This document shows positions 36,158 through 45,394 of a stretch of DNA of 64,000 nucleotides, in pieces. The position numbers were made by a program, and so were the translations under genes. The DNA comes from Chitinophagaceae bacterium (GTDB taxonomy: Bacteria; Bacteroidota; Bacteroidia; Chitinophagales; Chitinophagaceae): contig JAFKGQ010000009.1 in assembly GCA_017307755.1 (NCBI GenBank), positions 124,001 to 188,000 on the forward strand, given 5' to 3'. Under the pieces are notes generated by a model, which did not search any database, was not told the DNA's origin, and saw nothing but the letters and a program-made list of their open reading frames with translations. Within the stretch, counting starts at the first letter, position 1, and every line of letters begins with the position of its first letter.

Positions 36158-38116
36158 ATGAAACATCTGTTCCTTTTTCTAATGACGGCCCTGCCCTGGG
36201 GGTTGTCAGGATCCGCCCAGGACAATCCGTCGGATTCTTCAATATTTTATGATCAGGTCAGGACCTATATAAATCCTGTACTGCCGGGGGATCATCCCGA
36301 TCCAACCATGGTAAAAGCAGGGGATGACTTTTATCATTGCGGTTCGAGTTTTCATTTCACTCCTTATTTGCCTGTGTACCATTCCAAAGACATGGTACAT
36401 TGGGAGGTCATCAGCAGGGTAGTGCCGCCGTCCCGTGCTGTGTTTGTCAACGACAAACCTTCGGCAGGCATCTGGCAGGGGGCCATCACCTATTTCTACG
36501 ATTCCTGGTGGATCTATTTCTCTTCGGGGGGGCAGTGGTTCTGCAAAGCTGCATCGCCTTATGGTCCATGGTCCGAGCCTGTGAGGGTGCATACCAATCC
36601 CACTACGGGGGATCTGGGTTATGACAATTCCATTTTTGTGGATGATGACGGCAAGCCGTATATGGTCATCAAGAACATGCAAAAGGTCAATCGCATACAG
36701 GCTCTGGGCAGGGATGGCCAGCTGACGGATACGGTGATCAACCTGGACTGGATCAATGCGAAGCTGCAGTACAGTTGGGCCGAAGGCCCCGTAATGTGCA
36801 AGCGCAACGGCTTTTATTATTATTTCCCTGCCGGGGATGTATCCGGCGGTCAATATGTATTGAGGGCAACGGAGCTCACGGCGGACTCGACGAAATGGGT
36901 ACGGTTGGGTGATTTCTTCAAGCCTGTGACAGACAAGACCACCGGCTTCCGCCGGCCTAATCATATTTCAGCCCCATTGCAACTGGCTGATGGGACATGG
37001 TGGACTGTCGGGCAGAGTTATGAAAAGCCGGACGGTGACGACTGGTCCGGTACAGGCCGGCAGACCGCCTTGTATCCCGTCATTTGGGAAGGGGACAGGC
37101 CCTGGGGGCTGGCGCCCGCGAGTACGCCCATTCTACGTCCCGCGTTGCAGCAGGGCGGCATTCCCTGGCGCAGCGTTCATTCCGACGACTTTGATTCGGA
37201 TACCCTGGGTTTGGGGTGGCATTTCCTGACCCGAAAGGCGGCCGGGGCGTATTCGCTCGCTGCTAGGAAGGGATGGGTACGGTTGGCGCCGGACAGCGGC
37301 AGGACACATCTTATGCAGAAAGAGACAGACCATAGCTACGCTGTCATCACCCGTGTGGACCTGGATGCAAAGGATACCGCCGCCAAGGCCGGGATCTATT
37401 TATGCAACGGCGATCAGCATGTATTTGTCCGCTTGTATACGGGCTTCGATGGGAGCAAAAAGATATTCTTCAGCATGGATACCGCGATGAGAAGCATACC
37501 CAACAACAGCGGCTCAATCGTCTGGCTGAAGATTGTCCGGGAGGAGCATGCATTGACAGGGTATTATAGCAAAGATGGGAATACATGGACGCGGGTGGGC
37601 GCCCCCATCAGCGCCGTGAAACTGGATAAAGCGCAGCCCAACTTTAATTCATGGGTAGGCACCAGCGTAGGTCTGTTTGCTGAAGGCCGTCCCGCCGACT
37701 TTGATCTTTTTGTCTGCAAGGATGGCTTCACCCCGATGGCGGCGACTGCATACAGTAATTTTTACGGAGTTGAAAAAGTAAAAAGCGCCGGCGGCGAAAT
37801 GGTGACCAATACCTCCGCTTATGGCGGCTGGCTGATGATCTCCGGCGTAGACCTGGGCCGCGGTAAGAACGGACCATTGCAGGTGAAGGTACAGGCATCG
37901 TCTGTCAAAGGAGGGGAGTTGGAGCTGTGGGTGGACGATCTCCGGACAGGCAAGAAGATTGCAACCATCCCCGTACAGGCAACAGGCGACAGCTGGGTCA
38001 GCTGTATTGCAAAAGTAAGCCAGGTATCCGGCTCCCACGATGTGTTTGTCAAATTCCCCGCCGGCATCGCCCGCTCCATCAGTATAAAAGATATTCAGTT
38101 TGTAAAAAAGAAATAA
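36158..38116 (+). CDS. GH43 beta-xylosidase/arabinofuranosidase with C-terminal sandwiches
   Basis: A 652-residue exported enzyme (signal peptide about 1-20). The GH43 propeller (about 36-330) has D48 in GDHPDPTMVK as base, D156 in GYDNSIF as modulating Asp and E209 in WAEGPVMCK as acid. A concanavalin-like domain (about 345-525) and a CBM6-like domain (about 530-650) follow. It is the first gene of a tightly packed operon, 4 bases before GH51. With the divergent GH10 it forms a xylan-trimming pair. It differs in sequence from the GH43 at 25783, so the two probably belong to different subfamilies. Confidence 0.9.
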   Translation: MKHLFLFLMTALPWGLSGSAQDNPSDSSIFYDQVRTYINPVLPGDHPDPTMVKAGDDFYHCGSSFHFTPYLPVYHSKDMVHWEVISRVVPPSRAVFVNDKPSAGIWQGAITYFYDSWWIYFSSGGQWFCKAASPYGPWSEPVRVHTNPTTGDLGYDNSIFVDDDGKPYMVIKNMQKVNRIQALGRDGQLTDTVINLDWINAKLQYSWAEGPVMCKRNGFYYYFPAGDVSGGQYVLRATELTADSTKWVRLGDFFKPVTDKTTGFRRPNHISAPLQLADGTWWTVGQSYEKPDGDDWSGTGRQTALYPVIWEGDRPWGLAPASTPILRPALQQGGIPWRSVHSDDFDSDTLGLGWHFLTRKAAGAYSLAARKGWVRLAPDSGRTHLMQKETDHSYAVITRVDLDAKDTAAKAGIYLCNGDQHVFVRLYTGFDGSKKIFFSMDTAMRSIPNNSGSIVWLKIVREEHALTGYYSKDGNTWTRVGAPISAVKLDKAQPNFNSWVGTSVGLFAEGRPADFDLFVCKDGFTPMAATAYSNFYGVEKVKSAGGEMVTNTSAYGGWLMISGVDLGRGKNGPLQVKVQASSVKGGELELWVDDLRTGKKIATIPVQATGDSWVSCIAKVSQVSGSHDVFVKFPAGIARSISIKDIQFVKKK

Positions 38117-38120
38117 GGTT

Positions 38121-40088
38121 ATGCTTTTTAACAGGTCATTGACCACATTATTCGCAGCGGTTCTTTTCTGTTCATCTGTCTTTGCGCAGGGCAGCCGTGC
38201 AGCGTCCGGCCAGGCAAAGCCCATCAGCCCGGATCTCTTTGGTATTTTCTTTGAAGATATCAGCTATGCTGCAGACGGAGGGTTATATGCGGAGCTGGTG
38301 CAGAACCGCTCATTTGAATATACCCCCAATGACAGACGGGGCTGGCATTCCCTTACCGGCTGGGAATATGTGACGGAGGGGTACGGATATGGGATGCTGG
38401 ATGTAGAGACTTCATCGCCTCTCCATCCCAACAATCCGCATTACATCGTGCTGAAGGTAGAGGAACCGGGCCAGCAAGGTATTGGTGTGAGTAATACAGG
38501 CTATGACGGTATCTATGTGCGGAAGGGTGAGCGATACGATTTTTCATTATTTGCCAGGGTGCTGAACGGAGAAGCGATCCCGCTCGTCATTTCGTTGCGT
38601 GGGGCCAAGGGAGAAGTGTACGGCGAGGCGGCTATACGTGCGGAGGGTGACGGCTGGAAAAAATATACGGCGACGGTCACTGCCGGCAGTACTGATACGG
38701 CGGCAAGGCTGGTTGTCCTGGCAAAAGGAAAGGGCACGCTGGCCATGGATGTCATTTCTCTTTTCCCTGAAAAAACTTTTAGGAACAGGCCCAATGGACT
38801 CCGGAACGATCTGGCGGAGAAGATCGCGGAGCTTCATCCGAAGTTTATGCGCTTTCCCGGCGGCTGTCTTGTCCATGGTGACGGGCTGGGAAATATGTAC
38901 CGCTGGAAGAATACCATCGGTCCCGTCGAACAGCGGGTGGAACAGCGCGATATCTGGAATTATCACCAGACAGCCGGGCTTGGGTATTTTGAATATTTTC
39001 AGTTCTGCGAGGATATTGGCGCCAAACCCTTACCAATAGTGGCGGCAGGCGTCAGCTGTCAGAACTCCGGAGGCACCTGGCGCATCGGCAGTACGGGACA
39101 GAAAGGCTTTTCCATGGAAGAGATGCAGGAATACATACAGGAGGTGCTCGACCTTATTGAATATGCCAATGGCTCCCCCACCTCCACCTGGGGTGCAAAA
39201 CGGGCGGCATCCGGGCATCCGGCCCCCTTCGGTCTGCAATACATAGGCATCGGCAACGAGGATAAGCAGACGGATGTGTTCCGGGACAGGTTTAAAATGT
39301 TGTATGAAGCGGTAAAGGCAAAACATCCGGAAATAACGGTGGTGGGTACGGTAGGCCCTTCTCCGGCAGGCGAGGACTATAACCTCGGCTGGAAATTTGC
39401 CGGTGAGCTGGGCGTACCTGTAGTGGACGAACACTATTACGAAAAACCCGAATGGTTCCTCACCCATAACAAGCGCTATGACAGTTATGACCGTGCCCGT
39501 CCAAAAGTATATGTAGGAGAATATGCATCATGGGGTAATGCGCTTTTCAATGCGCTGGCCGAGGCTGCCTACATGACAGGGCTGGAACGTAATGGGGACC
39601 TGGTCCGTATGGCTTCGTACGCGCCCCTGCTGGCCAACCAGCACCATACCTCCTGGAATCCCAACCTCATTTATTTTACCAATACGGCCATCCTCCCCAC
39701 CGTGAACTATTATGTTCAGCAACTTTTTTCCGTCAATTCGGGAGATTGGTACTATTCCAATGCCGTCGCTTTCAGGAGCACCAAGGCTGGCGCTGACACA
39801 TTACTGGCTGCCAGCTGCGTAAAGGACAGCAAAAGCGGTGATATCATATTAAAGATTGTTAATGCCGGCAATGAACCGGAGGATGCCTTTGTGCACCTGA
39901 AGGGCCTGGGCGCCCTGCAGTCACAGGCAGAGCTCTACGTGTTGACGGGCGCCCGGGATGGGAAAAATTCCTTTGAGGAACCCGCGCTGATCGCGCCGGC
40001 CAGGTCTGCACTTGTCGTTAAGGGAAGTTTCTCCTACAATGCGCCGCCTTATTCTCTGAGTGTAATAAGAGTACATGCTAAAAAATAG
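38121..40088 (+). CDS. GH51 alpha-L-arabinofuranosidase
   Basis: A 655-residue exported enzyme (signal peptide about 1-23). It opens with the GH51 block ISPDLFGIFFEDISYAADGG, carries a CBM4/9-like sandwich (about 75-220), and then the barrel, with E380 in YIGIGNEDK as acid/base and E467 in KVYVGEYASWG as nucleophile. A C-terminal sandwich closes the protein. GH51 enzymes remove arabinofuranose from arabinoxylan or arabinan. The stop codon lies 7 bases before the preferred start of the CE1 gene. Confidence 0.95.
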   Translation: MLFNRSLTTLFAAVLFCSSVFAQGSRAASGQAKPISPDLFGIFFEDISYAADGGLYAELVQNRSFEYTPNDRRGWHSLTGWEYVTEGYGYGMLDVETSSPLHPNNPHYIVLKVEEPGQQGIGVSNTGYDGIYVRKGERYDFSLFARVLNGEAIPLVISLRGAKGEVYGEAAIRAEGDGWKKYTATVTAGSTDTAARLVVLAKGKGTLAMDVISLFPEKTFRNRPNGLRNDLAEKIAELHPKFMRFPGGCLVHGDGLGNMYRWKNTIGPVEQRVEQRDIWNYHQTAGLGYFEYFQFCEDIGAKPLPIVAAGVSCQNSGGTWRIGSTGQKGFSMEEMQEYIQEVLDLIEYANGSPTSTWGAKRAASGHPAPFGLQYIGIGNEDKQTDVFRDRFKMLYEAVKAKHPEITVVGTVGPSPAGEDYNLGWKFAGELGVPVVDEHYYEKPEWFLTHNKRYDSYDRARPKVYVGEYASWGNALFNALAEAAYMTGLERNGDLVRMASYAPLLANQHHTSWNPNLIYFTNTAILPTVNYYVQQLFSVNSGDWYYSNAVAFRSTKAGADTLLAASCVKDSKSGDIILKIVNAGNEPEDAFVHLKGLGALQSQAELYVLTGARDGKNSFEEPALIAPARSALVVKGSFSYNAPPYSLSVIRVHAKK

Positions 40089-40095
40089 TATTATC

Positions 40096-42012
40096 ATGAA
40101 ACAATTGTCAGTCATTTTTACTTTCCTTTTGTGTGCCGTCTTCGGTGTGCATGCCCAGGAAAGGGTCACTCAAATGCCCGTGGGCTATGATTCCCTGCGC
40201 GCCAATATCCCTCACGGCAGGATCGACACCATCAGGTATGCTTCAAAAACAGTAGGGACTACCCGAAGAGCGCTGATCTATACGCCGCCGGGTTATTCCA
40301 CAAAAAAGAAGTACCCGGTACTCTATCTCCTGCACGGCATCGGGGGAGATGAAAAAGAGTGGTTGACGGGCAGGCCGCAGCTCATCATGGACAACCTGTA
40401 TGCGGAGGGAAAGGCAGAACCTATGATCATCGTCCTGCCCAACGGCCGGGCGATGGCTGACGACAGGGCAGTGGGAAATATCTTTGACAGCGCGAAAGTA
40501 CAGGCCTTTGCCCGATTTGAACAGGACCTGCTGAATGACCTCATCCCTTATATTGAAAAGAAATACCCGGTGTTGCCGGACAGGGAGCATCGCGCTATTG
40601 CCGGCTTGTCCATGGGCGGCGGACAGTCCCTGAACTTCGGTCTTGGCAATCTTGACAAGTTTGCATGGATCGGCGGTTTTTCCTCCGCGCCTAACACGAA
40701 AAGGCCCGAAGAGCTGGTGCCAAATCCCGAAGAGGCAAGACGCAAGCTCAGGCTGCTTTGGATCTCCTGCGGCGACAACGACGGTCTGATCACCTTTAGC
40801 AGGCGTACGCATGATTACCTGGACGAGCACCAGGTGCCGCATATCTTTTATATAGAGCCCGGTGTCCACGATTTCAAAGTGTGGAAGAACGGCCTGTATA
40901 TGTTCTCCCAGCTTATTTTCAAACCGGTGGATACAGCATCGTTCAAAAGTTACAGCGCCGTAGGCCTGCCTGCGTCCACCAACGTCCGGCCGGCAAAATA
41001 TCCACAGATACTGCCGGATAACCGGGTGATCTTCCGCGTTAAGGCGTCTGATGCGCAGCGGGTACAGATCGATCTGGCAAAGAAATACGACCTGGCAAAG
41101 GACACGGGTGGCTACTGGATAGGCACCACTGAGCCTGTTAGTCCCGGCTTTCATTATTATTCTCTCCTGATCGATGGGGTAGCGCTGGCTGACCCTGCGA
41201 GCGAAACTTTCTACGGCATGGGCCGTATGGCCAGCGGCATCGAGATCCCTTTCAGCGGGGGAGGGTATTATGCCGTTCGGGATATCCCGCATGGAGATAT
41301 CCGCATGAAAAGATATTTTTCGGCTGTAACCAATACCTGGCGAAGAATGTATGTATATACGCCGCCGGGCTATGACAGTCTGTATGAACAGAAGTACCCC
41401 GTTCTTTATCTGCTGCATGGAGGAGGAGAGGATGAACGGGGTTGGGCTACGCAAGGCAGGACGGACCTGATCCTGGACAATCTGATCGAAGAAAGCAAGG
41501 CCAGGCCCATGCTGATCGTCATGATGGACGGGAATGGCAGCGGCTCGGGCTTTGGCGAGGATTTTTTGCGCCAGTTCGAGAATGAGCTGAAACGCAGTGT
41601 CATCCCCTTTGTCGAGCGGAGTTTCCGGGTGGCGGAAGGCGCGCAGAACCGGGCGCTGGCCGGCTTGTCCCTGGGCGGTATCGAAACTCTGTATGCGGGT
41701 GTGCGGAACACGCAGATGTTCGGTTATCTTGGTGTGTTCAGCTCGGGCTGGATCGTGCCGATGCAGAGCGCTATTGCAGATGCGCAGTATGCCTTTTTGA
41801 AAGACAATACAGAGAAGGTCAATCATGATCTGAAGGTATTTTGGATCGCCATGGGCGGCAAGGAAGACATCGCATACAGGAACTGTCAGGTCATGCTGGG
41901 GAAGTTCGACCAGCTGAATGTGAAGTACACCTATTATGAATATCCCGGCGGTCATACATGGCCGGTGTGGAGAGATGATCTGTATCATTTTGCCCCTTTA
42001 CTTTTCAGATAA
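40096..42012 (+). CDS. Tandem CE1-type esterase (feruloyl/acetylxylan esterase pair)
   Basis: I choose the ATG at 40096 (638 residues, signal peptide about 1-20) over one at 40075 that lies within the GH51 end. Two complete alpha/beta-hydrolase domains of the esterase D/CE1 type flank a small E-set (CBM48-like) domain (about 290-395). Domain 1 has nucleophile S172 in AGLSMGG, Asp in CGDND (about 227-229) and H258 in GVHDFKVW. Domain 2 has S525 in AGLSLGG and a His in GGHTWPVW. CE1 enzymes remove ferulate or acetyl groups from arabinoxylan. The two triads are both intact, so both domains should be active, perhaps on different esters. Confidence 0.88.
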   Translation: MKQLSVIFTFLLCAVFGVHAQERVTQMPVGYDSLRANIPHGRIDTIRYASKTVGTTRRALIYTPPGYSTKKKYPVLYLLHGIGGDEKEWLTGRPQLIMDNLYAEGKAEPMIIVLPNGRAMADDRAVGNIFDSAKVQAFARFEQDLLNDLIPYIEKKYPVLPDREHRAIAGLSMGGGQSLNFGLGNLDKFAWIGGFSSAPNTKRPEELVPNPEEARRKLRLLWISCGDNDGLITFSRRTHDYLDEHQVPHIFYIEPGVHDFKVWKNGLYMFSQLIFKPVDTASFKSYSAVGLPASTNVRPAKYPQILPDNRVIFRVKASDAQRVQIDLAKKYDLAKDTGGYWIGTTEPVSPGFHYYSLLIDGVALADPASETFYGMGRMASGIEIPFSGGGYYAVRDIPHGDIRMKRYFSAVTNTWRRMYVYTPPGYDSLYEQKYPVLYLLHGGGEDERGWATQGRTDLILDNLIEESKARPMLIVMMDGNGSGSGFGEDFLRQFENELKRSVIPFVERSFRVAEGAQNRALAGLSLGGIETLYAGVRNTQMFGYLGVFSSGWIVPMQSAIADAQYAFLKDNTEKVNHDLKVFWIAMGGKEDIAYRNCQVMLGKFDQLNVKYTYYEYPGGHTWPVWRDDLYHFAPLLFR

Positions 42013-42024
42013 AAAAGAATTGAG

Positions 42025-45000
42025 ATGATAGTACGTATTGCTGCCATCGGTATGATGTTGTCGATATTATGCGGAAGCCATGTTGCTGCGCAGGATAAGA
42101 ACTTTTATATCTTCCTCTGTTTTGGTCAGTCCAATATGGACGGCGCCGCCAGGCCCTGGCCGTGGGATACAGTCGTGGACGAGCGATTCCGCGTTTTACA
42201 GGCCGTCGATTGCCCTGACCTGGGGAGGGCAAAAGGGGAGTGGTACGTTGCAAAGCCGCCCTTATGCCGCTGTCGTTCGGGCCTGTCCCCCGCGGACTAT
42301 TTTGGCAGGATGCTGGTGGATCATTTGCCGGCCGGCGTCAAAGTGGGGGTCATCAATGTGTCCGTCCCCGGCTGTAAGATAGAGCTGTTCGATAAGGACC
42401 ATTACGAGTCTTACGCCGCTGCGGCGCCGGACTGGATGAAGAGCATGATCAAAGAGTATGGAGGCAACCCCTATGCTCGACTGGTGGAAATGGCGCGTCT
42501 GGCGCAGAAGGCCGGTGTGATCAAGGGCGTCCTGCTACACCAGGGTGAGTCGAATACAAATGACACCCTCTGGCCGGGGAAGGTTAAACTGGTATATGAT
42601 CACCTGCTGAAGGATCTCGATCTTGACGCGAAGGATGTGCCCTTGCTGGCCGGCGAAGTAGTGAACGCAGACCAGGGCGGCGTTTGCGCCAGCATGAATA
42701 AAATTATTGCAAAGCTCCCCGAAACCATTCCGACGGCGCATGTCATTTCTTCCGCGGAATGTCCGGATGGTCCCGACAATCTGCATTTCAATGCGGCCGG
42801 GTATAGGATGCTGGGACGGCGTTACGGGCGTGAAATGCTTTCATTGCTGGGATACCAGGTGGCGGAGCCGCCCGCCGAACCACAACTGCAGATCAGCGAC
42901 TCCGGCTATTTTGAAAAGGCGGGTGTGAATGTCATGGTGTTCAGCAGCCAGTACAACGGGATGTTCTTTGATGAAAAGACGGCAGGCGTGGAACTCATCC
43001 ATCATGGTGTGAGGACGGCGACGGGCGGGGCCGTCAGGCTTCAGCATACGCCGGAGCAGTGGGACCTTATCCCTGTCCTGGAAAGCCGAAAAGTTGACAA
43101 GCAACATGGTACTATCGAGGCTGTGCTGAAATACAGGGAATACAATTTTACTTCCAGGCTGGAAGTGACGGCAAAGGACAAAGGCATCGAGATCAGCGTT
43201 TATCTTGATCAGCCGTTGCCTGATAAGCTGGCGGGCAATGCCGGCTTTAATCTTGAGTTTATTCCTTCCGCCTATTTTGAAAAGACATATCTCGCCGACG
43301 GGAAGCCCGGGAATTTCCCCTTATATCCATCCAGCGATACCAGGATGGAGTCCGCGGATAAAAAGATACCCCAGTTTGCCGGCCACACCACCTTTGATGA
43401 CAGGGGGCGGCATGAGTTTATCATTCCTTTGCCTCTGGCCACCGGCCGGAATATGGTGCTGGCGCCTGAGGATCCTGAACGGAAAGTGCTGATCCGCAGC
43501 ACGGATGCCGACCTCATGCTATTTGATGGAAGGAACCTGGGGCAGAACGGCTGGTTCATCGTACGCAGCCTGCTGCCGGCAGGCAAGACCGGCAAGGTCC
43601 TGAGCTGGTACCTGGAGCCAAATGCCATTCCCGGCTGGAAGCGGAAGCCCGTGATAGAATTCTCACAGGCGGGCTACAGGCCCGGACAGGAGAAGAAGGC
43701 GGTGATCGAACTGGATAAGGATGATATGGCCCTGAAAGAGGCGGCGCTGTACCAGGTCATGCCCGACGGCAACCAGACAGAAAAGCTGCGCGGCCCTGTT
43801 CAGTCGTGGGGAAGGTATCTCCGGTACAATTATGTGACATTCGATTTTAGCGCTGTTAAAGACCCCGGCGTCTATTTCTTACAATACGGCAGTGAAAAGA
43901 CGAATGCCTTTCGCATCAGCTCCGATGTATATGCGGATATCTGGCATCCCACGTCCGACATCTGGTTCCCCGTACAGATGGATCACATGCAGGTGAACGA
44001 AGCGTACCGTGTCTGGCACGGCGCGCCCTTCCTGGATGATGCTTTGCAGGCGCCGGTGAACCATCAGCATTTCGACGGATATAGCATGGGGCCGTCCACG
44101 CAGACAAAATACAAGCCATTGCAGCGCATACCCGGTCTGGCAGTCGGCGGCTGGTTTGACGCCGGCGACTTTGACATACAGACCGGCTCCCATTGCGAAG
44201 CCGTTCTGGCGTTGGTAGATGCCTGGGAAAAATTCAGACCGGGCCGCGATGAAACCTTTATCGACTATCCGTCAAGGTACGTGGATATCCATCGCCCCGA
44301 CGGTAAGCCCGATATATTACAGCAGATCAGGCATGGCGTGTTGAACATGGTAGCCCAGGTGAAGAACATCGGCCACCCCGTGAGAGGGATCGTGGTACCC
44401 AACCTTCATCAGTATCATCATTTAGGCGATGGCTCCACAGAGACGGACAACCTGCCTTACAATCCCCGTCTCAAGCCCTATCAGTCGGATGGCAAGACCA
44501 GCGGTACGATGGACGACAGGTGGGCCTTTACGGAAAGGACGGTTTTCCTGGATTATTACACGGCTGCCGCGCTGGCCGCTGCCAGCAGGGCGCTGAAAGG
44601 TTTTGACGATACGCTGTCGGCGCAGAGTCTGTACTATGCACGCAAACTTTGGAAGGAAGATGACAGTCTGAGCCGGAAGGATACGTCCCGTTTTTCTATC
44701 ATGTTCAGACGAAACCTGAAGACGACGGCGGCCCTGCAACTGTACATGACGACAAAGGAGGAGGCTTTTGCAAAAGAGTTCAGGGATGGTATTTGGCAGG
44801 CGCTGGACCGCAATGTTCAGTTCGGCTTGCTGACGGCCCTGCAGGCCTGTCCCTATATGGACGGGGCGTATAAAGACAAGCTGCGGAACTATGTTACCCG
44901 GTACAAAGACCTCAGCGATGGCTATACCCTGCAAAACCCTTATGGCGTACCGATGGCCAGCGGCGGCTGGGGCGGCAACGGCGGTATTGTCAACTGGGCC

Positions 45001-45357
45001 ATCACCTGCTATTATGCGCACCAGCTCTTTCCCGATGTAATGAGCACGGAATATGCTTATCGTGGTGTCAACTATCTTTTTGGCTGTCATCCCTATTCGA
45101 ATATATCCTTTGTCTCATCGGTGGGCACGCGTTCGAAGAAGATCACGTACGGCAACAACCGGGCAGACTTCAGCTATATCGCGGGCGGCGTTGTCCCCGG
45201 GATACTTATCCTGAAACCCGACTTCCCCGAAAATAAGGAGGATTGGCCCTTTTTCTGGGGAGAGAACGAGGTGACGGTGGGGATCTGCGCAAATTATATT
45301 CTGCTGTCCACTGCCATAGGCGCTCTGCAGGATAGTCCGGCCGTTACAGGACGGTGA
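42025..45357 (+). CDS. Bifunctional CE6 esterase - GH9 glycoside hydrolase fusion
   Basis: A 1110-residue exported protein (signal peptide about 1-22). Residues 25-280 form an SGNH esterase of the CE6/sialate-acetylesterase type, with nucleophile S36 in FGQSNMDG and the Asp-His pair in the DNLHF segment. A linker sandwich (about 285-540) leads to an immunoglobulin-like N-domain (about 543-635, beginning KPVIEFSQAGYRPGQ) and a GH9 (alpha/alpha)6 barrel (about 640-1105). GH9 motifs are GGWFDAGDFD with D712 and D715 as base candidates, and E1082 in GENEVTVG as acid. The combination could deacetylate and cut an acetylated beta-1,4-glucan such as xyloglucan. Confidence 0.88.
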   Translation: MIVRIAAIGMMLSILCGSHVAAQDKNFYIFLCFGQSNMDGAARPWPWDTVVDERFRVLQAVDCPDLGRAKGEWYVAKPPLCRCRSGLSPADYFGRMLVDHLPAGVKVGVINVSVPGCKIELFDKDHYESYAAAAPDWMKSMIKEYGGNPYARLVEMARLAQKAGVIKGVLLHQGESNTNDTLWPGKVKLVYDHLLKDLDLDAKDVPLLAGEVVNADQGGVCASMNKIIAKLPETIPTAHVISSAECPDGPDNLHFNAAGYRMLGRRYGREMLSLLGYQVAEPPAEPQLQISDSGYFEKAGVNVMVFSSQYNGMFFDEKTAGVELIHHGVRTATGGAVRLQHTPEQWDLIPVLESRKVDKQHGTIEAVLKYREYNFTSRLEVTAKDKGIEISVYLDQPLPDKLAGNAGFNLEFIPSAYFEKTYLADGKPGNFPLYPSSDTRMESADKKIPQFAGHTTFDDRGRHEFIIPLPLATGRNMVLAPEDPERKVLIRSTDADLMLFDGRNLGQNGWFIVRSLLPAGKTGKVLSWYLEPNAIPGWKRKPVIEFSQAGYRPGQEKKAVIELDKDDMALKEAALYQVMPDGNQTEKLRGPVQSWGRYLRYNYVTFDFSAVKDPGVYFLQYGSEKTNAFRISSDVYADIWHPTSDIWFPVQMDHMQVNEAYRVWHGAPFLDDALQAPVNHQHFDGYSMGPSTQTKYKPLQRIPGLAVGGWFDAGDFDIQTGSHCEAVLALVDAWEKFRPGRDETFIDYPSRYVDIHRPDGKPDILQQIRHGVLNMVAQVKNIGHPVRGIVVPNLHQYHHLGDGSTETDNLPYNPRLKPYQSDGKTSGTMDDRWAFTERTVFLDYYTAAALAAASRALKGFDDTLSAQSLYYARKLWKEDDSLSRKDTSRFSIMFRRNLKTTAALQLYMTTKEEAFAKEFRDGIWQALDRNVQFGLLTALQACPYMDGAYKDKLRNYVTRYKDLSDGYTLQNPYGVPMASGGWGGNGGIVNWAITCYYAHQLFPDVMSTEYAYRGVNYLFGCHPYSNISFVSSVGTRSKKITYGNNRADFSYIAGGVVPGILILKPDFPENKEDWPFFWGENEVTVGICANYILLSTAIGALQDSPAVTGR

Positions 45358-45394
45358 CGGGAAACATGAGTAATTGTTACTTTAATATTTTTTG

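Noticed and set aside
40243..41988. A 581-codon open frame on the minus strand
   Set aside because: It lies entirely antisense to the tandem CE1 gene, whose catalytic motifs are intact. The translation has no recognisable domain and reflects codon bias of the plus-strand gene.
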